A program made the position numbers and the translations under genes. The notes beneath the pieces are model-generated. The model made no database searches. It was not told where the DNA came from and saw only the letters and a program-made list of their open reading frames with translations. From Selenomonadaceae bacterium (GTDB lineage Bacteria; Bacillota; Negativicutes; Selenomonadales; Selenomonadaceae): a DNA stretch of 40,907 bases. Position 1 is the first letter of the stretch, and each line of letters opens with the position of its first letter. The stretch covers positions 1-40,907 of the forward strand of contig JAFUYE010000052.1 of NCBI GenBank assembly GCA_017470715.1, in the 5' to 3' direction. This document shows positions 16,022-24,374 of this stretch, in pieces.

Positions 16022-16971
16022 ATTTTGTTGCCGACGGAATTCCTGCGTGTAAAATTTTGGTTGTCGGCGATGTGATGCTTGACAAATATTATTTCGGCGA
16101 AGTCACGCGCATTTCGCCCGAAGCTCCCGTGCCGATTGCTCACGTGCTTGAAGTTCGCGAAACTCTCGGCGGCGCGGCGAACGTTGCACACAATCTGGCG
16201 TTGCTCGGTTGCCAAACGTCGATTATCGGGCAGGTCGGTCGCGACAATCACGGCGAAATTTTTTTAAGTAAACTGAAATCTCTCGGTGTGAACTTTTCGG
16301 GCATGATTCAAACTTCAAAGCCCACGACGACGAAAATTCGCGTGATAAGCGGACATCAGCAGATGATTCGTCTTGACTTCGAGGACGCAAGCGAACTTGA
16401 CATTTCGGCGACGGACGAACTGTTAAAAAATTTTTCCGCACAACTGCCGAACGTCGACGCGGTGATTATTTCCGATTACGGCAAAGGCGTCTGCACGAAA
16501 AAAATTTGTCGCGAAATTATTTCCGCGTGTCGTGCGCAAAAAAAATCAGTCGTCGTTGACCCGAAGGGCGACAACTGGCAAAAGTATTTCGACGCAAGTT
16601 TTATCACGCCGAACTTAAAGGAATTCAACGCCGTATTGCCGAAAAAAATTCCGAACGTCGACGCCGAAATTGAAAATTCTGCGCGAAAAGTTATCGACGA
16701 ATTCAACCTGCGCGGGCTTGTCGTCACCCGTTCGGCTGAAGGATTAACTTTAGTCGACGGCGAAAAAATTTCACATGTCAAAGCGCGTGCACAGGAAGTT
16801 TTCGACGTTTCGGGCGCGGGCGACACGGTTATTGCAGTTTTCGCGTTGGCGTTGGCGGGCAAAATCGATTCGGAATTTGCGGCGTATCTTGCGAACGTTG
16901 CGGCGGGCGTCGTCGTCGCGAAAGTCGGCACCTACGCAGTTTCCCGCGACGAACTTTTGAACGCGCTGTAA
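16003..16971 (+). CDS. rfaE1: D-glycero-beta-D-manno-heptose-7-phosphate kinase (RfaE1/HldE N-domain type)
   Basis: A 322-residue PfkB-family sugar kinase. GGAANVAHNLALLG near residue 56 and DVSGAGDTV near 268 are the family signatures, the latter with the catalytic Asp. The overall pattern (DVMLDKYYFGEVTRISPEAP) fits RfaE1/HldE, which phosphorylates heptose-7-phosphate on the way to ADP-heptose for LPS core. The nucleotidyltransferase half of HldE is absent, so it must be separate. The ATG 16003 follows GCGGGAGG. Two truncated copies of its start lie upstream. Confidence 0.9.
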   Translation: MIDELKNFVADGIPACKILVVGDVMLDKYYFGEVTRISPEAPVPIAHVLEVRETLGGAANVAHNLALLGCQTSIIGQVGRDNHGEIFLSKLKSLGVNFSGMIQTSKPTTTKIRVISGHQQMIRLDFEDASELDISATDELLKNFSAQLPNVDAVIISDYGKGVCTKKICREIISACRAQKKSVVVDPKGDNWQKYFDASFITPNLKEFNAVLPKKIPNVDAEIENSARKVIDEFNLRGLVVTRSAEGLTLVDGEKISHVKARAQEVFDVSGAGDTVIAVFALALAGKIDSEFAAYLANVAAGVVVAKVGTYAVSRDELLNAL

Positions 16972-16992
16972 AATTTTTTGGAGGTTGTCGAC

Positions 16993-17832
16993 ATGAACCG
17001 TCGAGAATTTTTAAAATTCGCGGCGTTTACTGCGGCGAACTTTATTTTGATTCCCAACAGCCACACATTTGGAAAGGAGCCTGATTCCATGTCAAGTATT
17101 CATATCGGAGCGAAAGTCGGCGAAATTGCCGAACGCGTTTTGTTGCCGGGCGACCCCGTCCGCGCAAAAAACATTGCGGAAAATTTTTTGACGAACGTTC
17201 ATCAATACACTGCCATCAGAAATATTTTCGGCTTCACCGGCACTTACAAAGGAGAAAAAGTTTCCGTGCAGGCGACGGGCATGGGCATTCCGTCGATTTC
17301 GATTTACCTGCATGAACTGATTCACGTTTACGGCGCGAAAAAATTGATTCGTGTCGGCACTTGCGGCGGCATGAACGAAAAACTTCATTTGCGCGACGTT
17401 TTGATTGCTCAAGGTTCGTCGACCGATTCGTCAATCGTCAAACAAACTTTCGGCGACGCGGTGAACTTTTCATTGCTCGCGGACTTCGATTTACTTCGCA
17501 AGGCGGTCAACGTCGCGGAGCGTTTGAAATTGCCCGTGAAAGTCGGCAATGTCATCTGCACGGATTTATTTTATAACGACTACGACGACATTAACGGAAC
17601 TTTTGGCGACGGGAAAAATACTTTCAACGATAAATTGCGTCGTCACGGAATTTTGGCTGTCGAAATGGAGAGCGCGGCACTTTATTTGACGGCGGCGGCG
17701 GAAAATGTTCAAGCGTTGGCAATTTTCACGGTCAGCGACCATCTGTTGACGAAAGAATTTTGCACCGCCGAAGAGCGGCAATCTTCGTTCAACGACATGA
17801 TTAAAATCGCGCTGGAGACAATCATTCAATGA
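16993..17832 (+). CDS. deoD: purine nucleoside phosphorylase (DeoD) with an in-frame Tat-like leader
   Basis: From ATG 16993 the protein has 279 residues. Residues 1-32 start MNRREFLKFAAFTAANFILI, a twin-arginine-type leader. From residue 33 (ATG 17089, MSSIHIGAKVGEIAE) it matches DeoD, with LLPGDPVRAK, GMGIPSISIY, VGTCGGMN and VEMESAALY. DeoD cleaves purine nucleosides with phosphate and is normally cytoplasmic, about 236 residues. ATG 17089 has its own AAGGAG nine bases upstream, so two products are possible: an exported and a cytoplasmic form. The first start follows GGAGG. The stop overlaps the next start (ATGA). Confidence 0.93.
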   Translation: MNRREFLKFAAFTAANFILIPNSHTFGKEPDSMSSIHIGAKVGEIAERVLLPGDPVRAKNIAENFLTNVHQYTAIRNIFGFTGTYKGEKVSVQATGMGIPSISIYLHELIHVYGAKKLIRVGTCGGMNEKLHLRDVLIAQGSSTDSSIVKQTFGDAVNFSLLADFDLLRKAVNVAERLKLPVKVGNVICTDLFYNDYDDINGTFGDGKNTFNDKLRRHGILAVEMESAALYLTAAAENVQALAIFTVSDHLLTKEFCTAEERQSSFNDMIKIALETIIQ

Positions 17833-19118
17833 AAAATTTAGTTCTCGGCGTCGCGAAAGGTTACGATTGGTGCACATTGGAACCGTTCGTTAATTCGTTT
17901 ATAAAAAATTGTCCGAGCGCGGAACTTGTGCTTTTCGTCGACGAAATTTCGTATTTCACTTGCGACAAACTGATTCGCGCCGGAGTCACGCTCAAAAATT
18001 TTCCCTATGAAATTGACGGCATTCCGAACAACACGCGCTGGAAAATTTTCCGCGACTTTCTTGACGTGCACGGCGACAAATATGAACAAATTTTTATCAC
18101 CGACACCCGCGACGTGATTTTTCAAGCCGACATTTTTGAACAGTTCAAAGGCGTTTCAAATTGGCTCGGTTGCGTGACGGAAGCCGACGACATTCGCGGC
18201 AGCAAATTCGGCAACAAAATAAATTATGATTGGCTTGTTTCCGGTTTCGGCAAAATCGAGGCGGACAAACTCGTCGACAAGAAAATCATTTGTTGCGGCA
18301 CGGTTATAGGTTCTGCCAAAGCTGTGAAAATTTTTTGCCGTGAGTTGTGGAAAATTCTTGAGTACAAGACAACGGAAATTTTCGACCAAGCCACGATGAA
18401 TTATCTTGCTTACAACGGTTTGTTGCCGATTGAAAATATTTTCGAGCTTGATATTCAAAGCGGCGCGATTTTCACAAACGGATTGATTGAGGACAACAAA
18501 ACTCGCGGCGAATTTATTTTGCGTGGTGACGGAGGTATTCCGGCTGTCGTTCACCAATACGACCGTCACGAAGATTTAACCGGTTTTGTCGATAAAATTT
18601 ATCGCGACAAAAATTTTTCGTTCAACGAACGTTTCAACGATACGCGTAGCATTTTGGAACAAATTTGTTGTTTGTTGCAGGCCGACAAAATCACCGAGGC
18701 GGTTCAGCGATTTTTAAGGATTTTTTTCGGCACGGTGAATTTAAACACGTTCCCAAGTTTGCTGATTGAGATTTGGAAAATTGCCGTCAAAAAAAATCCG
18801 TCGCGCTCCATTGAAATTCTTGAATTGGCAGTGCAAGATTCGCTTCGTGTCGCCGAAAAATTTTCCAACTTTCAATTAAACAACGTTCATGAGCTTTTGG
18901 TTTATTCGGCGAAAAATCATCACGCCATTAATCCCGAATTCAAAAATGCTTTTGCATACGGCCTTCTGAAATTCGTCGAAAAAAGTTTGGCTACCGGCGA
19001 GTCCACTAAATATGGTTTCAAAGCCATAAAAATGTTTGACGAACTCGAATTGCCGCCCGACAAAAATTTTCAACGTCTGATTGCCGACGCCGAGCGAATT
19101 TTTGGGCGCGACGGTTAA
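17829..19118 (+). CDS. glycosyltransferase-like protein of unknown function
   Basis: A 429-residue cytoplasmic protein. The first half starts MKNLVLGVAKGYDW and has FITDTRDVIFQAD near 95-107, a DxD-like motif as in nucleotide-sugar glycosyltransferases. DQATMNYLAYNGLLP, as in enzymes that recheck a sugar acceptor, follows near 190. The second half (about 270-429) is helical with no recognised motif. No signal peptide or membrane segment is seen. It overlaps deoD by ATGA and lies before ybaK. The function is inferred only from the DxD-like motif. Confidence 0.65.
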   Translation: MKNLVLGVAKGYDWCTLEPFVNSFIKNCPSAELVLFVDEISYFTCDKLIRAGVTLKNFPYEIDGIPNNTRWKIFRDFLDVHGDKYEQIFITDTRDVIFQADIFEQFKGVSNWLGCVTEADDIRGSKFGNKINYDWLVSGFGKIEADKLVDKKIICCGTVIGSAKAVKIFCRELWKILEYKTTEIFDQATMNYLAYNGLLPIENIFELDIQSGAIFTNGLIEDNKTRGEFILRGDGGIPAVVHQYDRHEDLTGFVDKIYRDKNFSFNERFNDTRSILEQICCLLQADKITEAVQRFLRIFFGTVNLNTFPSLLIEIWKIAVKKNPSRSIEILELAVQDSLRVAEKFSNFQLNNVHELLVYSAKNHHAINPEFKNAFAYGLLKFVEKSLATGESTKYGFKAIKMFDELELPPDKNFQRLIADAERIFGRDG

Positions 19119-19130
19119 GGAGGAAATTTT

Positions 19131-19616
19131 TTGTCCAAGAAAATTAAAAAGACCAACGCCGCAAGAATTCTTGACGGGTTGGGCATCGATTACGAAATTA
19201 AAACTTACGAGGTCGACGAAAACGACTTGTCCGCCGTTCACGTCGCGCAGGTTTCGGGCTTGAATATCGAAATGATTTTTAAAACTTTGGTTGCACGCGG
19301 CGACAAAACCGGAATTATCATGGCGGTTATCGGCGGCGGCGATGAACTCGACTTGAAAGCTTTGGCGCGGGCAAGCTCAAATAAATCCGTCGAAATGATT
19401 GCGCTGAAAGAACTTTTGCCGTTGACGGGCTACGTTCGCGGAGGTTGTTCACCTTTGGGCGCGAAAAAAAATTATCCCGTGTTTGTCGACGCACGTGCTT
19501 TGACGTTGGAAAAAATTTCCGTCAGCGCGGGACAACGCGGGATGCAAATTGTTTTGTCGCCGCAAGATTTGGTTCGTGCCGCAAATGCCACGGTTGCCGA
19601 ATTAGTGGTTGTTTAA
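19131..19616 (+). CDS. ybaK: YbaK/EbsC-type aminoacyl-tRNA deacylase
   Basis: A 161-residue protein of the YbaK/ProX editing-domain family. It clears Cys-tRNA(Pro) made in error. KTNAARILDGLGIDY at the start, FKTLVARGDK, ELDLKALARA, GYVRGGCSPLGAKK and DARAL are the family blocks. The start is TTG 19131, about eight bases after AAGGAGG, right behind the glycosyltransferase-like gene. The assignment is solid; the exact tRNA specificity is inferred from the family. Confidence 0.92.
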   Translation: MSKKIKKTNAARILDGLGIDYEIKTYEVDENDLSAVHVAQVSGLNIEMIFKTLVARGDKTGIIMAVIGGGDELDLKALARASSNKSVEMIALKELLPLTGYVRGGCSPLGAKKNYPVFVDARALTLEKISVSAGQRGMQIVLSPQDLVRAANATVAELVVV

Positions 19617-19668
19617 ACCGGCGGTTGACTTCGATTCGGCGCGTTCGTCGAAATTGCGTTTGTTGAAT

Positions 19669-19835
19669 CAACTTTTCTTTGCTTGTCCAAAGAAAAGTTG
19701 CAAAAGAAAAGACCCCTCGCAGGGCGGATACGTTGTCGCAATTCGGAGTAGTCGGCTACGCGTGCCGCTTGTGCCCGCAGGTGAAACGTCCTGTTTCAAC
19801 TGCGGGCGGAGCCGTCATCCGTGACGGCTCCTAAT
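19669..19835. repeat. modular intergenic repeat, copy with intact hairpin
   Basis: Begins with a perfect 12-bp inverted repeat, CAACTTTTCTTT (19669-19680) and AAAGAAAAGTTG (19689-19700). The middle part contains GGCGGATACGTTGTCGCAAT. Then follow TCCTGTTTCAACTGCGGGCG, a CGTCATCCGTGACG hairpin and GGCTCCTAATTTCGCGTTACG. It sits between the convergent ybaK and holA, so the first hairpin could act as a terminator. No gene is seen in 19617-19865. Confidence 0.8.
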
Positions 19836-19865
19836 TTCGCGTTACGAATTTCAAATTACTAATTG

Positions 19866-20864
19866 TCACCGTTGGCAAAGTTTGATTACGATTCGTTCCA
19901 AAACTTCCGCGCCGGCGCGTCCGGTTTTCAACAGAAAGTCAGCATCTGCCAATTCCAAAAAAATTTCTTGCAAAAGTTTCGACGGATAAGTTTCGGCGTT
20001 CGCTCCGAGTTTTTGCGCGATATACGGATTCATTCCGAGCGGTTCGCCCAATTTTCGACCTTTGACGCCGCGTGCCATGAAAAATTTTGCGCGAATCAGT
20101 TGCCGCACGTGACGCACGAGCAAAGTTGTCGCCACAAGAATTTTCGCGGGAACTTTCGCTTGAACTCTAAGCAGGTAAACGGCTTTTTGAATTTTTTTTT
20201 CGTCGACGGCATCCGTGAGCGAAAAATTTGAGACTTCGGGCGGGGAGAGCAAATTTTTTCGCAAATCGGCCGCCGTTATTTCTTTGCCCGCGACGTTGAG
20301 CGCAACCCGTTCAAGTTCGTTATCCAAACTCCACAGCGAAATTTCCGGCAAAATTCCCAGTCGTTCGTTAAAAAATTTCCACGCGTCACCGGTCATGATT
20401 TTGCCGAGCGATTTAAGTTTTGTCTTTAACCAGTCGTCAACTTCCCACGGGCGCAACGAATCCGCTTCAAGCACCGCGCCGACTTGTGAAATAATTTTGT
20501 AAAACCTGCGTCGCTTGTCCGCTGACTTCACGACGAAAATCACGAAATTTTTCGGTTGCATGTCCCGCAAAACTTTTTCAAGACGCGGGGACTTGAATTC
20601 ACTGCCGAAAAAAATTGACGCGTTTTTGACGAGCACGATATTTTTTTCGCTGAAAAACGGCACAGCGTCAATCGTGTTGATAATCTTGGAAATTTCGGGC
20701 TTCGTGTCACAGTCAATCGTCATCACTTCGGTTTTCGGGTCGACGTTGAGCCGATGAAAAATTTTGTCGCGTGCCTTGTCGATGAAATAATTTTCGTCGC
20801 CGCTCAAAAGGCAGACGTGTTTAACTTCGTCGTCAAGCGCGCTCATGAATTCGTTAAATTTCAT
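19866..20864 (-). CDS. holA: DNA polymerase III delta subunit
   Basis: A 332-residue clamp-loader subunit. It starts MKFNEFMSALDDEV, then LLSGDENYFIDKARDKI near residue 20, then the AAA-like region with FSEKNIVLVKNAS and a C-terminal helical collar domain (RQLIRAKFFM...ILERIVIKL). Delta opens the beta sliding clamp. Length is typical. The ATG 20864 lies behind GAGGTGAGG; longer in-frame starts run into alr and are rejected. Only 27 bases separate its start from that of alr, transcribed the other way. Confidence 0.92.
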   Translation of the reverse strand: MKFNEFMSALDDEVKHVCLLSGDENYFIDKARDKIFHRLNVDPKTEVMTIDCDTKPEISKIINTIDAVPFFSEKNIVLVKNASIFFGSEFKSPRLEKVLRDMQPKNFVIFVVKSADKRRRFYKIISQVGAVLEADSLRPWEVDDWLKTKLKSLGKIMTGDAWKFFNERLGILPEISLWSLDNELERVALNVAGKEITAADLRKNLLSPPEVSNFSLTDAVDEKKIQKAVYLLRVQAKVPAKILVATTLLVRHVRQLIRAKFFMARGVKGRKLGEPLGMNPYIAQKLGANAETYPSKLLQEIFLELADADFLLKTGRAGAEVLERIVIKLCQR

Positions 20865-20891
20865 TTCCTCACCTCGAAAGGAGTTTTTTTT

Positions 20892-21998
20892 ATGTTGCTT
20901 CGCGATGTTTGTGCCGAAATTAATCTTGACGCCATTCGACACAATTTTACCGAGATTCGCCGACATCTCAATCCCGCGTCGAAATTATGCTCCGTTGTTA
21001 AGGCAAACGCTTACGGGCACGGTGCGATTGAAGTTGCAAAAGTTGCCGTTGAGTGCGGTGCGAATTTTTTGGCGGTCGCAACTGTCGATGAAGGTTTGGA
21101 ACTTCGCCGCGCAGGTTTCGACGTGCCGATTTTGATTTTGGGATTGGTGCCGCCCGTTGCCGCAGAAATTGTCGTCGAAAATAATTTGACTCAAACGGTT
21201 GCGGATTTTGAACTTGCCGAAAAAATTTCCGCCGCCGCCGTCAAACTCAATCGTTTCGCAAAAGTTCATCTGAAAATTGAAACCGGCATGGGACGTATCG
21301 GAATTGCTCCCGACAATGCGGTTGCCCTTGCGAAAAAAATTTCCGCGTTGCCGAACGTCGAACTTGAAGGCGTGTTTTCGCATTTCGCGGACGCAGATTC
21401 ATCCGACAAAACTTTTACGCGTCAACAGATTGAAATTTTCGCGGACGTTGCGGAAAAAATTCGTTCGGCGGGCGTCGACATAAAAATTCGTCACATTGCC
21501 GAATCAGCCGCGATTTTGGAAATTCCCGAAGCGCATTTCGACATGGTTCGTTCGGGAATTATCAGTTACGGGCTGTATCCGTCGGACGAAGTTCACCGCA
21601 CGATTGAACTTCGTCCCGCAATGAAATTGGTTGCCCGCGTCGCTTACGTGAAAAAAATTTCTGCGGGAACGTCAATCGGTTACGGTCGTGAATTCGTCGC
21701 GAAACGTGATTCGATTATCGCAACGTTGCCGCTCGGTTATGCTGACGGTTACATTCGCGCTTACAAAAATTTTCACGTCGAGATTCGCAAAAAGCTTGCG
21801 CCGATTGCCGGACGCGTCTGCATGGATCAAACGATGATTGACGTGACGGACGTTGACGGCGTCGAAGTCGGCGACGAAGTGATTTTGTTCGGCTCGGATT
21901 TAATTTCGATTGACGACGCCGCGAAACATTTGCGCACGATTAATTACGAAGTCACCTGCCTGATTTCGTCGCGTGTGCCGAGAATTTTTAAAAAATGA
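20892..21998 (+). CDS. alr: alanine racemase
   Basis: A 368-residue fold-type III PLP enzyme making D-alanine for peptidoglycan. The PLP lysine is in VVKANAYGHG near residue 36, and the catalytic Tyr region follows as SIGYGREF near 257. RVCMDQTMIDVT and a C-terminal VTCLISSRVPR are also present. Length is normal. The ATG follows AAAGGAG with an 8-T spacer. The start faces holA with only 27 bases between, so promoters must lie inside the opposing gene. Confidence 0.96.
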   Translation: MLLRDVCAEINLDAIRHNFTEIRRHLNPASKLCSVVKANAYGHGAIEVAKVAVECGANFLAVATVDEGLELRRAGFDVPILILGLVPPVAAEIVVENNLTQTVADFELAEKISAAAVKLNRFAKVHLKIETGMGRIGIAPDNAVALAKKISALPNVELEGVFSHFADADSSDKTFTRQQIEIFADVAEKIRSAGVDIKIRHIAESAAILEIPEAHFDMVRSGIISYGLYPSDEVHRTIELRPAMKLVARVAYVKKISAGTSIGYGREFVAKRDSIIATLPLGYADGYIRAYKNFHVEIRKKLAPIAGRVCMDQTMIDVTDVDGVEVGDEVILFGSDLISIDDAAKHLRTINYEVTCLISSRVPRIFKK

Positions 21999-22011
21999 CG
22001 GTGATTGATTG

Positions 22012-22177
22012 ATGATATTTGAAAAACTTCAAATCGTCGGCAAGGCTTACCCGTTGCGGTGTTGCCCGCTACGGCGATTTTGTTGCGTTTCGGCGCAAAT
22101 GACCTTTTAAATATTGACGTATCGGCACGAACGTTGAATTTGTCGCCGACGCAATTAATTCTGCACACAGGGCTTAA
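22012..22177 (+). pseudogene. collapsed remnant of a PTS sugar transporter (NagE/PtsG-like EIIC with possible EIIB end)
   Basis: The ATG opens MIFEKLQIVGKA. After a one-base frameshift the next frame reads LPVAVLPATAILLRFGAND followed by LLNI. The N-terminus of GlcNAc/glucose EIIC proteins has this pattern (GRALQLPIAVLP...LLRFGQPDLLN). A second frame change gives GTNVEFVADAINSA and then TAA, resembling an EIIB C-terminus. About 1.3 kb between these parts would be missing. The piece lies between alr and the deacetylase. The EIIC match is strong; the EIIB match is tentative. Confidence 0.65.
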
Positions 22178-22950
22178 AATAAGTTCCGCAGTTTGGCGAA
22201 AAATTTTGCTTTGAACAGTCGAAATTTAAATTCGGTCAGCCCGAAACGCGGTTTGCGAATGTGCACGCGATAAAGTTTGTACGGATTTGTTTCGAGCGTG
22301 TTTAAGCCCGCGTCGCCCGTCACCGCCGTCAAATATTGTTCGCGCTTGAGAATTTCGATTATCTCGTCGTTGAACGCGCCGTTCGGGTAAGACAAGCTGT
22401 AAATCGTCGACAGTCCGCTCCATTCCAAAAATCTTTTCGAGTAATGAATTTGTCCGAATTGCGTTTCGGCGTCAAGTGAAGTCAGCGCAAGATGATCCGA
22501 CGTGTGCGAGCCGATTTCGATTCCGCGTTGTTGCATGTCCTTGAGTTGGTCAAGCGACATGTAATTTTTTTTGCCGACTTCGTTTGTGATGACGTAGACA
22601 ACCGCCGTCATTTTGTGCGCTTCCAAAATCGGCAACATCGTCGTGTAATTGTCCGCGTAACCGTCGTCGAACGTCAGCACAATCGGTTTTTCGGGCAATG
22701 TCGCTTTGCCGTGAACTGCGCGCATGAAATCTTGCAACGTTATTGTCGTGTAACCTTCCGACTGCAAAAAATCCAGCTGTGCGGAAAATTCTTTGGGCGG
22801 CACGTTGTAGACTTCATATACCGGATCAAGTTGTTCGTCCGTCACTTGATGATATTCCAAAATCGGGAAGCCTTCGGGTTCGGGCAACATGAAAATTATC
22901 GCGACGAAAATTATCGCCGTCACAAACAATACCGCGCAGATTTTTCGCAA
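22174..22950 (-). CDS. membrane-anchored polysaccharide deacetylase (NodB domain)
   Basis: About 258 residues. One N-terminal hydrophobic segment (about 5-25) anchors it, probably facing outward. The NodB domain carries ILEYHQVTD, TFDDGYADN (metal-binding and catalytic Asp), SHTSDH (metal His) and SYPNGAFND. Such enzymes remove acetyl groups from peptidoglycan or surface polysaccharide. The TTG at 22950 is nine bases after GGAGG; the TTG at 22956 lies within the spacing region. It is adjacent to ccmC in the same direction and ends at the EIIC remnant. Confidence 0.9.
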   Translation of the reverse strand: MRKICAVLFVTAIIFVAIIFMLPEPEGFPILEYHQVTDEQLDPVYEVYNVPPKEFSAQLDFLQSEGYTTITLQDFMRAVHGKATLPEKPIVLTFDDGYADNYTTMLPILEAHKMTAVVYVITNEVGKKNYMSLDQLKDMQQRGIEIGSHTSDHLALTSLDAETQFGQIHYSKRFLEWSGLSTIYSLSYPNGAFNDEIIEILKREQYLTAVTGDAGLNTLETNPYKLYRVHIRKPRFGLTEFKFRLFKAKFFAKLRNLF

Positions 22951-22956
22951 AGTCAA

Positions 22957-23550
22957 TCACCTCCGCATTAATCGCACGAAAATTAAAGTTGCGTCGACGA
23001 CGGCGGCAACGAGCACGATTACAACTTCCGAATCCATTTCGACGCCGGACGAACTGATTGGCGACGGGTGCAACGAAAAATACATGCGCGGAATTACGAA
23101 AACCAAAAACGGCACGGTCAGCACGCTCAACAGCGAATAGACAGCCGAAACTTTTGCGCGAATTTTTTCGTCGGTGATTGCCGCCCGCAACGTCAAATAC
23201 GCGCCGTAAATCAAAATCAGCACGAAAATTGTCGTCTGTCGCGGATCCCAATTCCAATACGCGCCCCAAGTCAACTTGCTGAAAATCGCGCCGCTTATCG
23301 TCGACAGCAACACGAAAACAAATCCCAACTTTGCCGCACGTGCGCTCAATTCGTCGAACGAAAAATTATTTGTCCGCAAAAATTTCGACGCGAAAAATGC
23401 ACTCGAAAAAAATGCAACGACCGAAACCCAAGCCGTCGGCACGTGGAAAAAAATTATTTTCGCGAGTTCGCCCAAACCTTTAATCGGCGGGACAAAAAAA
23501 ATAATTGCCGCGACAATTCCCGTCGTCAGCAGAAAAATAATTTTGTTCAT
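22957..23550 (-). CDS. ccmC: CcmC-like heme exporter / cytochrome c assembly protein
   Basis: A 197-residue protein with about six membrane segments. The WGAYWNWDPRQT stretch is the tryptophan-rich heme-binding motif of the CcmC/CcsA family, and conserved His residues appear in FFHVPTAW and near SLHPSP. CcmC works with CcmAB to present heme to CcmE. The start is the ATG at 23550, behind GAGGAAAAATTTTC. The first 14 codons are repeated 152 bases upstream. Downstream lies the deacetylase gene. Confidence 0.9.
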   Translation of the reverse strand: MNKIIFLLTTGIVAAIIFFVPPIKGLGELAKIIFFHVPTAWVSVVAFFSSAFFASKFLRTNNFSFDELSARAAKLGFVFVLLSTISGAIFSKLTWGAYWNWDPRQTTIFVLILIYGAYLTLRAAITDEKIRAKVSAVYSLLSVLTVPFLVFVIPRMYFSLHPSPISSSGVEMDSEVVIVLVAAVVDATLIFVRLMRR

Positions 23551-23551
23551 G
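23507..23551 (-). repeat. 45-bp direct repeat, ccmC start (gene copy)
   Basis: The first codons of ccmC and a few bases around the ATG, matching 23659-23703 over 45 bases. See the paired copy. Confidence 0.9.
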
Positions 23552-23563
23552 AAAATTTTTCCT

Positions 23564-23703
23564 CATGAATAGTCGAACACATTTAAACGCGGTGACGAGC
23601 TGAAACTGTTGAAACGTTGCGGATTACACCAGCTGTTTGGGCACTTTTTAAAAGTGCCGCCGCGACAATTCCCGTCGTCAGCAGAAAAATAATTTTGTTC
23701 ATG
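23564..23703 (-). pseudogene. duplicated ccmC start with insertion-like sequence
   Basis: From ATG 23703 the first 15 codons (MNKIIFLLTTGIVAA) match ccmC (45-bp identical stretch 23659-23703). Then the frame enters unrelated DNA with a GGCACTTTTAAAAAGTGCC hairpin, and then, read on plus, AAACTGTTGAAACGTT (23603-23618). This last 16-mer matches the insertion upstream of rfaE1 except at one base. A new ribosome-binding site and start of ccmC follow. Confidence 0.7.
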
Positions 23704-23708
23704 ATACC

Positions 23709-24374
23709 TCACAAGTAATCGTACAGAATTGAACTTGCCAAAATCAAAATTGTGTCGAACGCGCCAATCACGACGAGCAAACTTGAATCGACCTGCGCGG
23801 ACGTGAATGAAATTTCCGTCAGCCGAATCGCGGGCAAAAATATCGGCAACGTCACGGGGAACAGCAATATCGCGAACAAGCCGCCTTTGATTTTTGCCGA
23901 AGTCGTCAACGCCGCAGTCAACGTACCCGCCGCCGCAAGCCCGATTAATCCGAATAAAATCGTCGCGAGCAACAGGAAAATTTTTTCGACGTTGACATCG
24001 AACAGCACGCAAAATATCGGCAGGATAAAAATTGTCAACGCCAGCAACGACAGCATCGAAACGAACATTTTGCCGAACAAAATTGCCTGCGCGTCGCCGT
24101 AAAGTTTCAGTGTCGATAAAGTTCCCGCCTGCGCTTCGTCGTCGAAAGTGCCGGAAAGTCCCGCAGTTGCCGCGAAAAATATCACGACCCATAAAATTGC
24201 CGCCAAAAATTTTTCGTCGAGAATCGCGCCGCCCGTCGACAAACTCAAACTTGCCACCGTTGTCAACGCGAACATCATCATTGCCGCGAAAGTTGCCCGT
24301 CGCCGCAAGTTCAACAGAAAATCTTTTCGGACAATCGCAAGCACGCAATCACATCGGGAGCCGAATAATTTCAT
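23709..24374 (-). CDS. ccmB: CcmB-like heme exporter membrane subunit
   Basis: A 221-residue membrane protein with about six hydrophobic helices. The N-terminal IVRKDFLLNLRRR is a typical CcmB start, and the FDDEAQAGTLSTLKLYG region fits the family's cytoplasmic loop. It pairs with CcmA as the ABC heme exporter. The ATG at 24374 overlaps the 3' end of ccmA by 26 bases; longer in-frame starts lie wholly inside ccmA. A duplicated ccmC start separates it from intact ccmC. Confidence 0.9.
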   Translation of the reverse strand: MKLFGSRCDCVLAIVRKDFLLNLRRRATFAAMMMFALTTVASLSLSTGGAILDEKFLAAILWVVIFFAATAGLSGTFDDEAQAGTLSTLKLYGDAQAILFGKMFVSMLSLLALTIFILPIFCVLFDVNVEKIFLLLATILFGLIGLAAAGTLTAALTTSAKIKGGLFAILLFPVTLPIFLPAIRLTEISFTSAQVDSSLLVVIGAFDTILILASSILYDYL

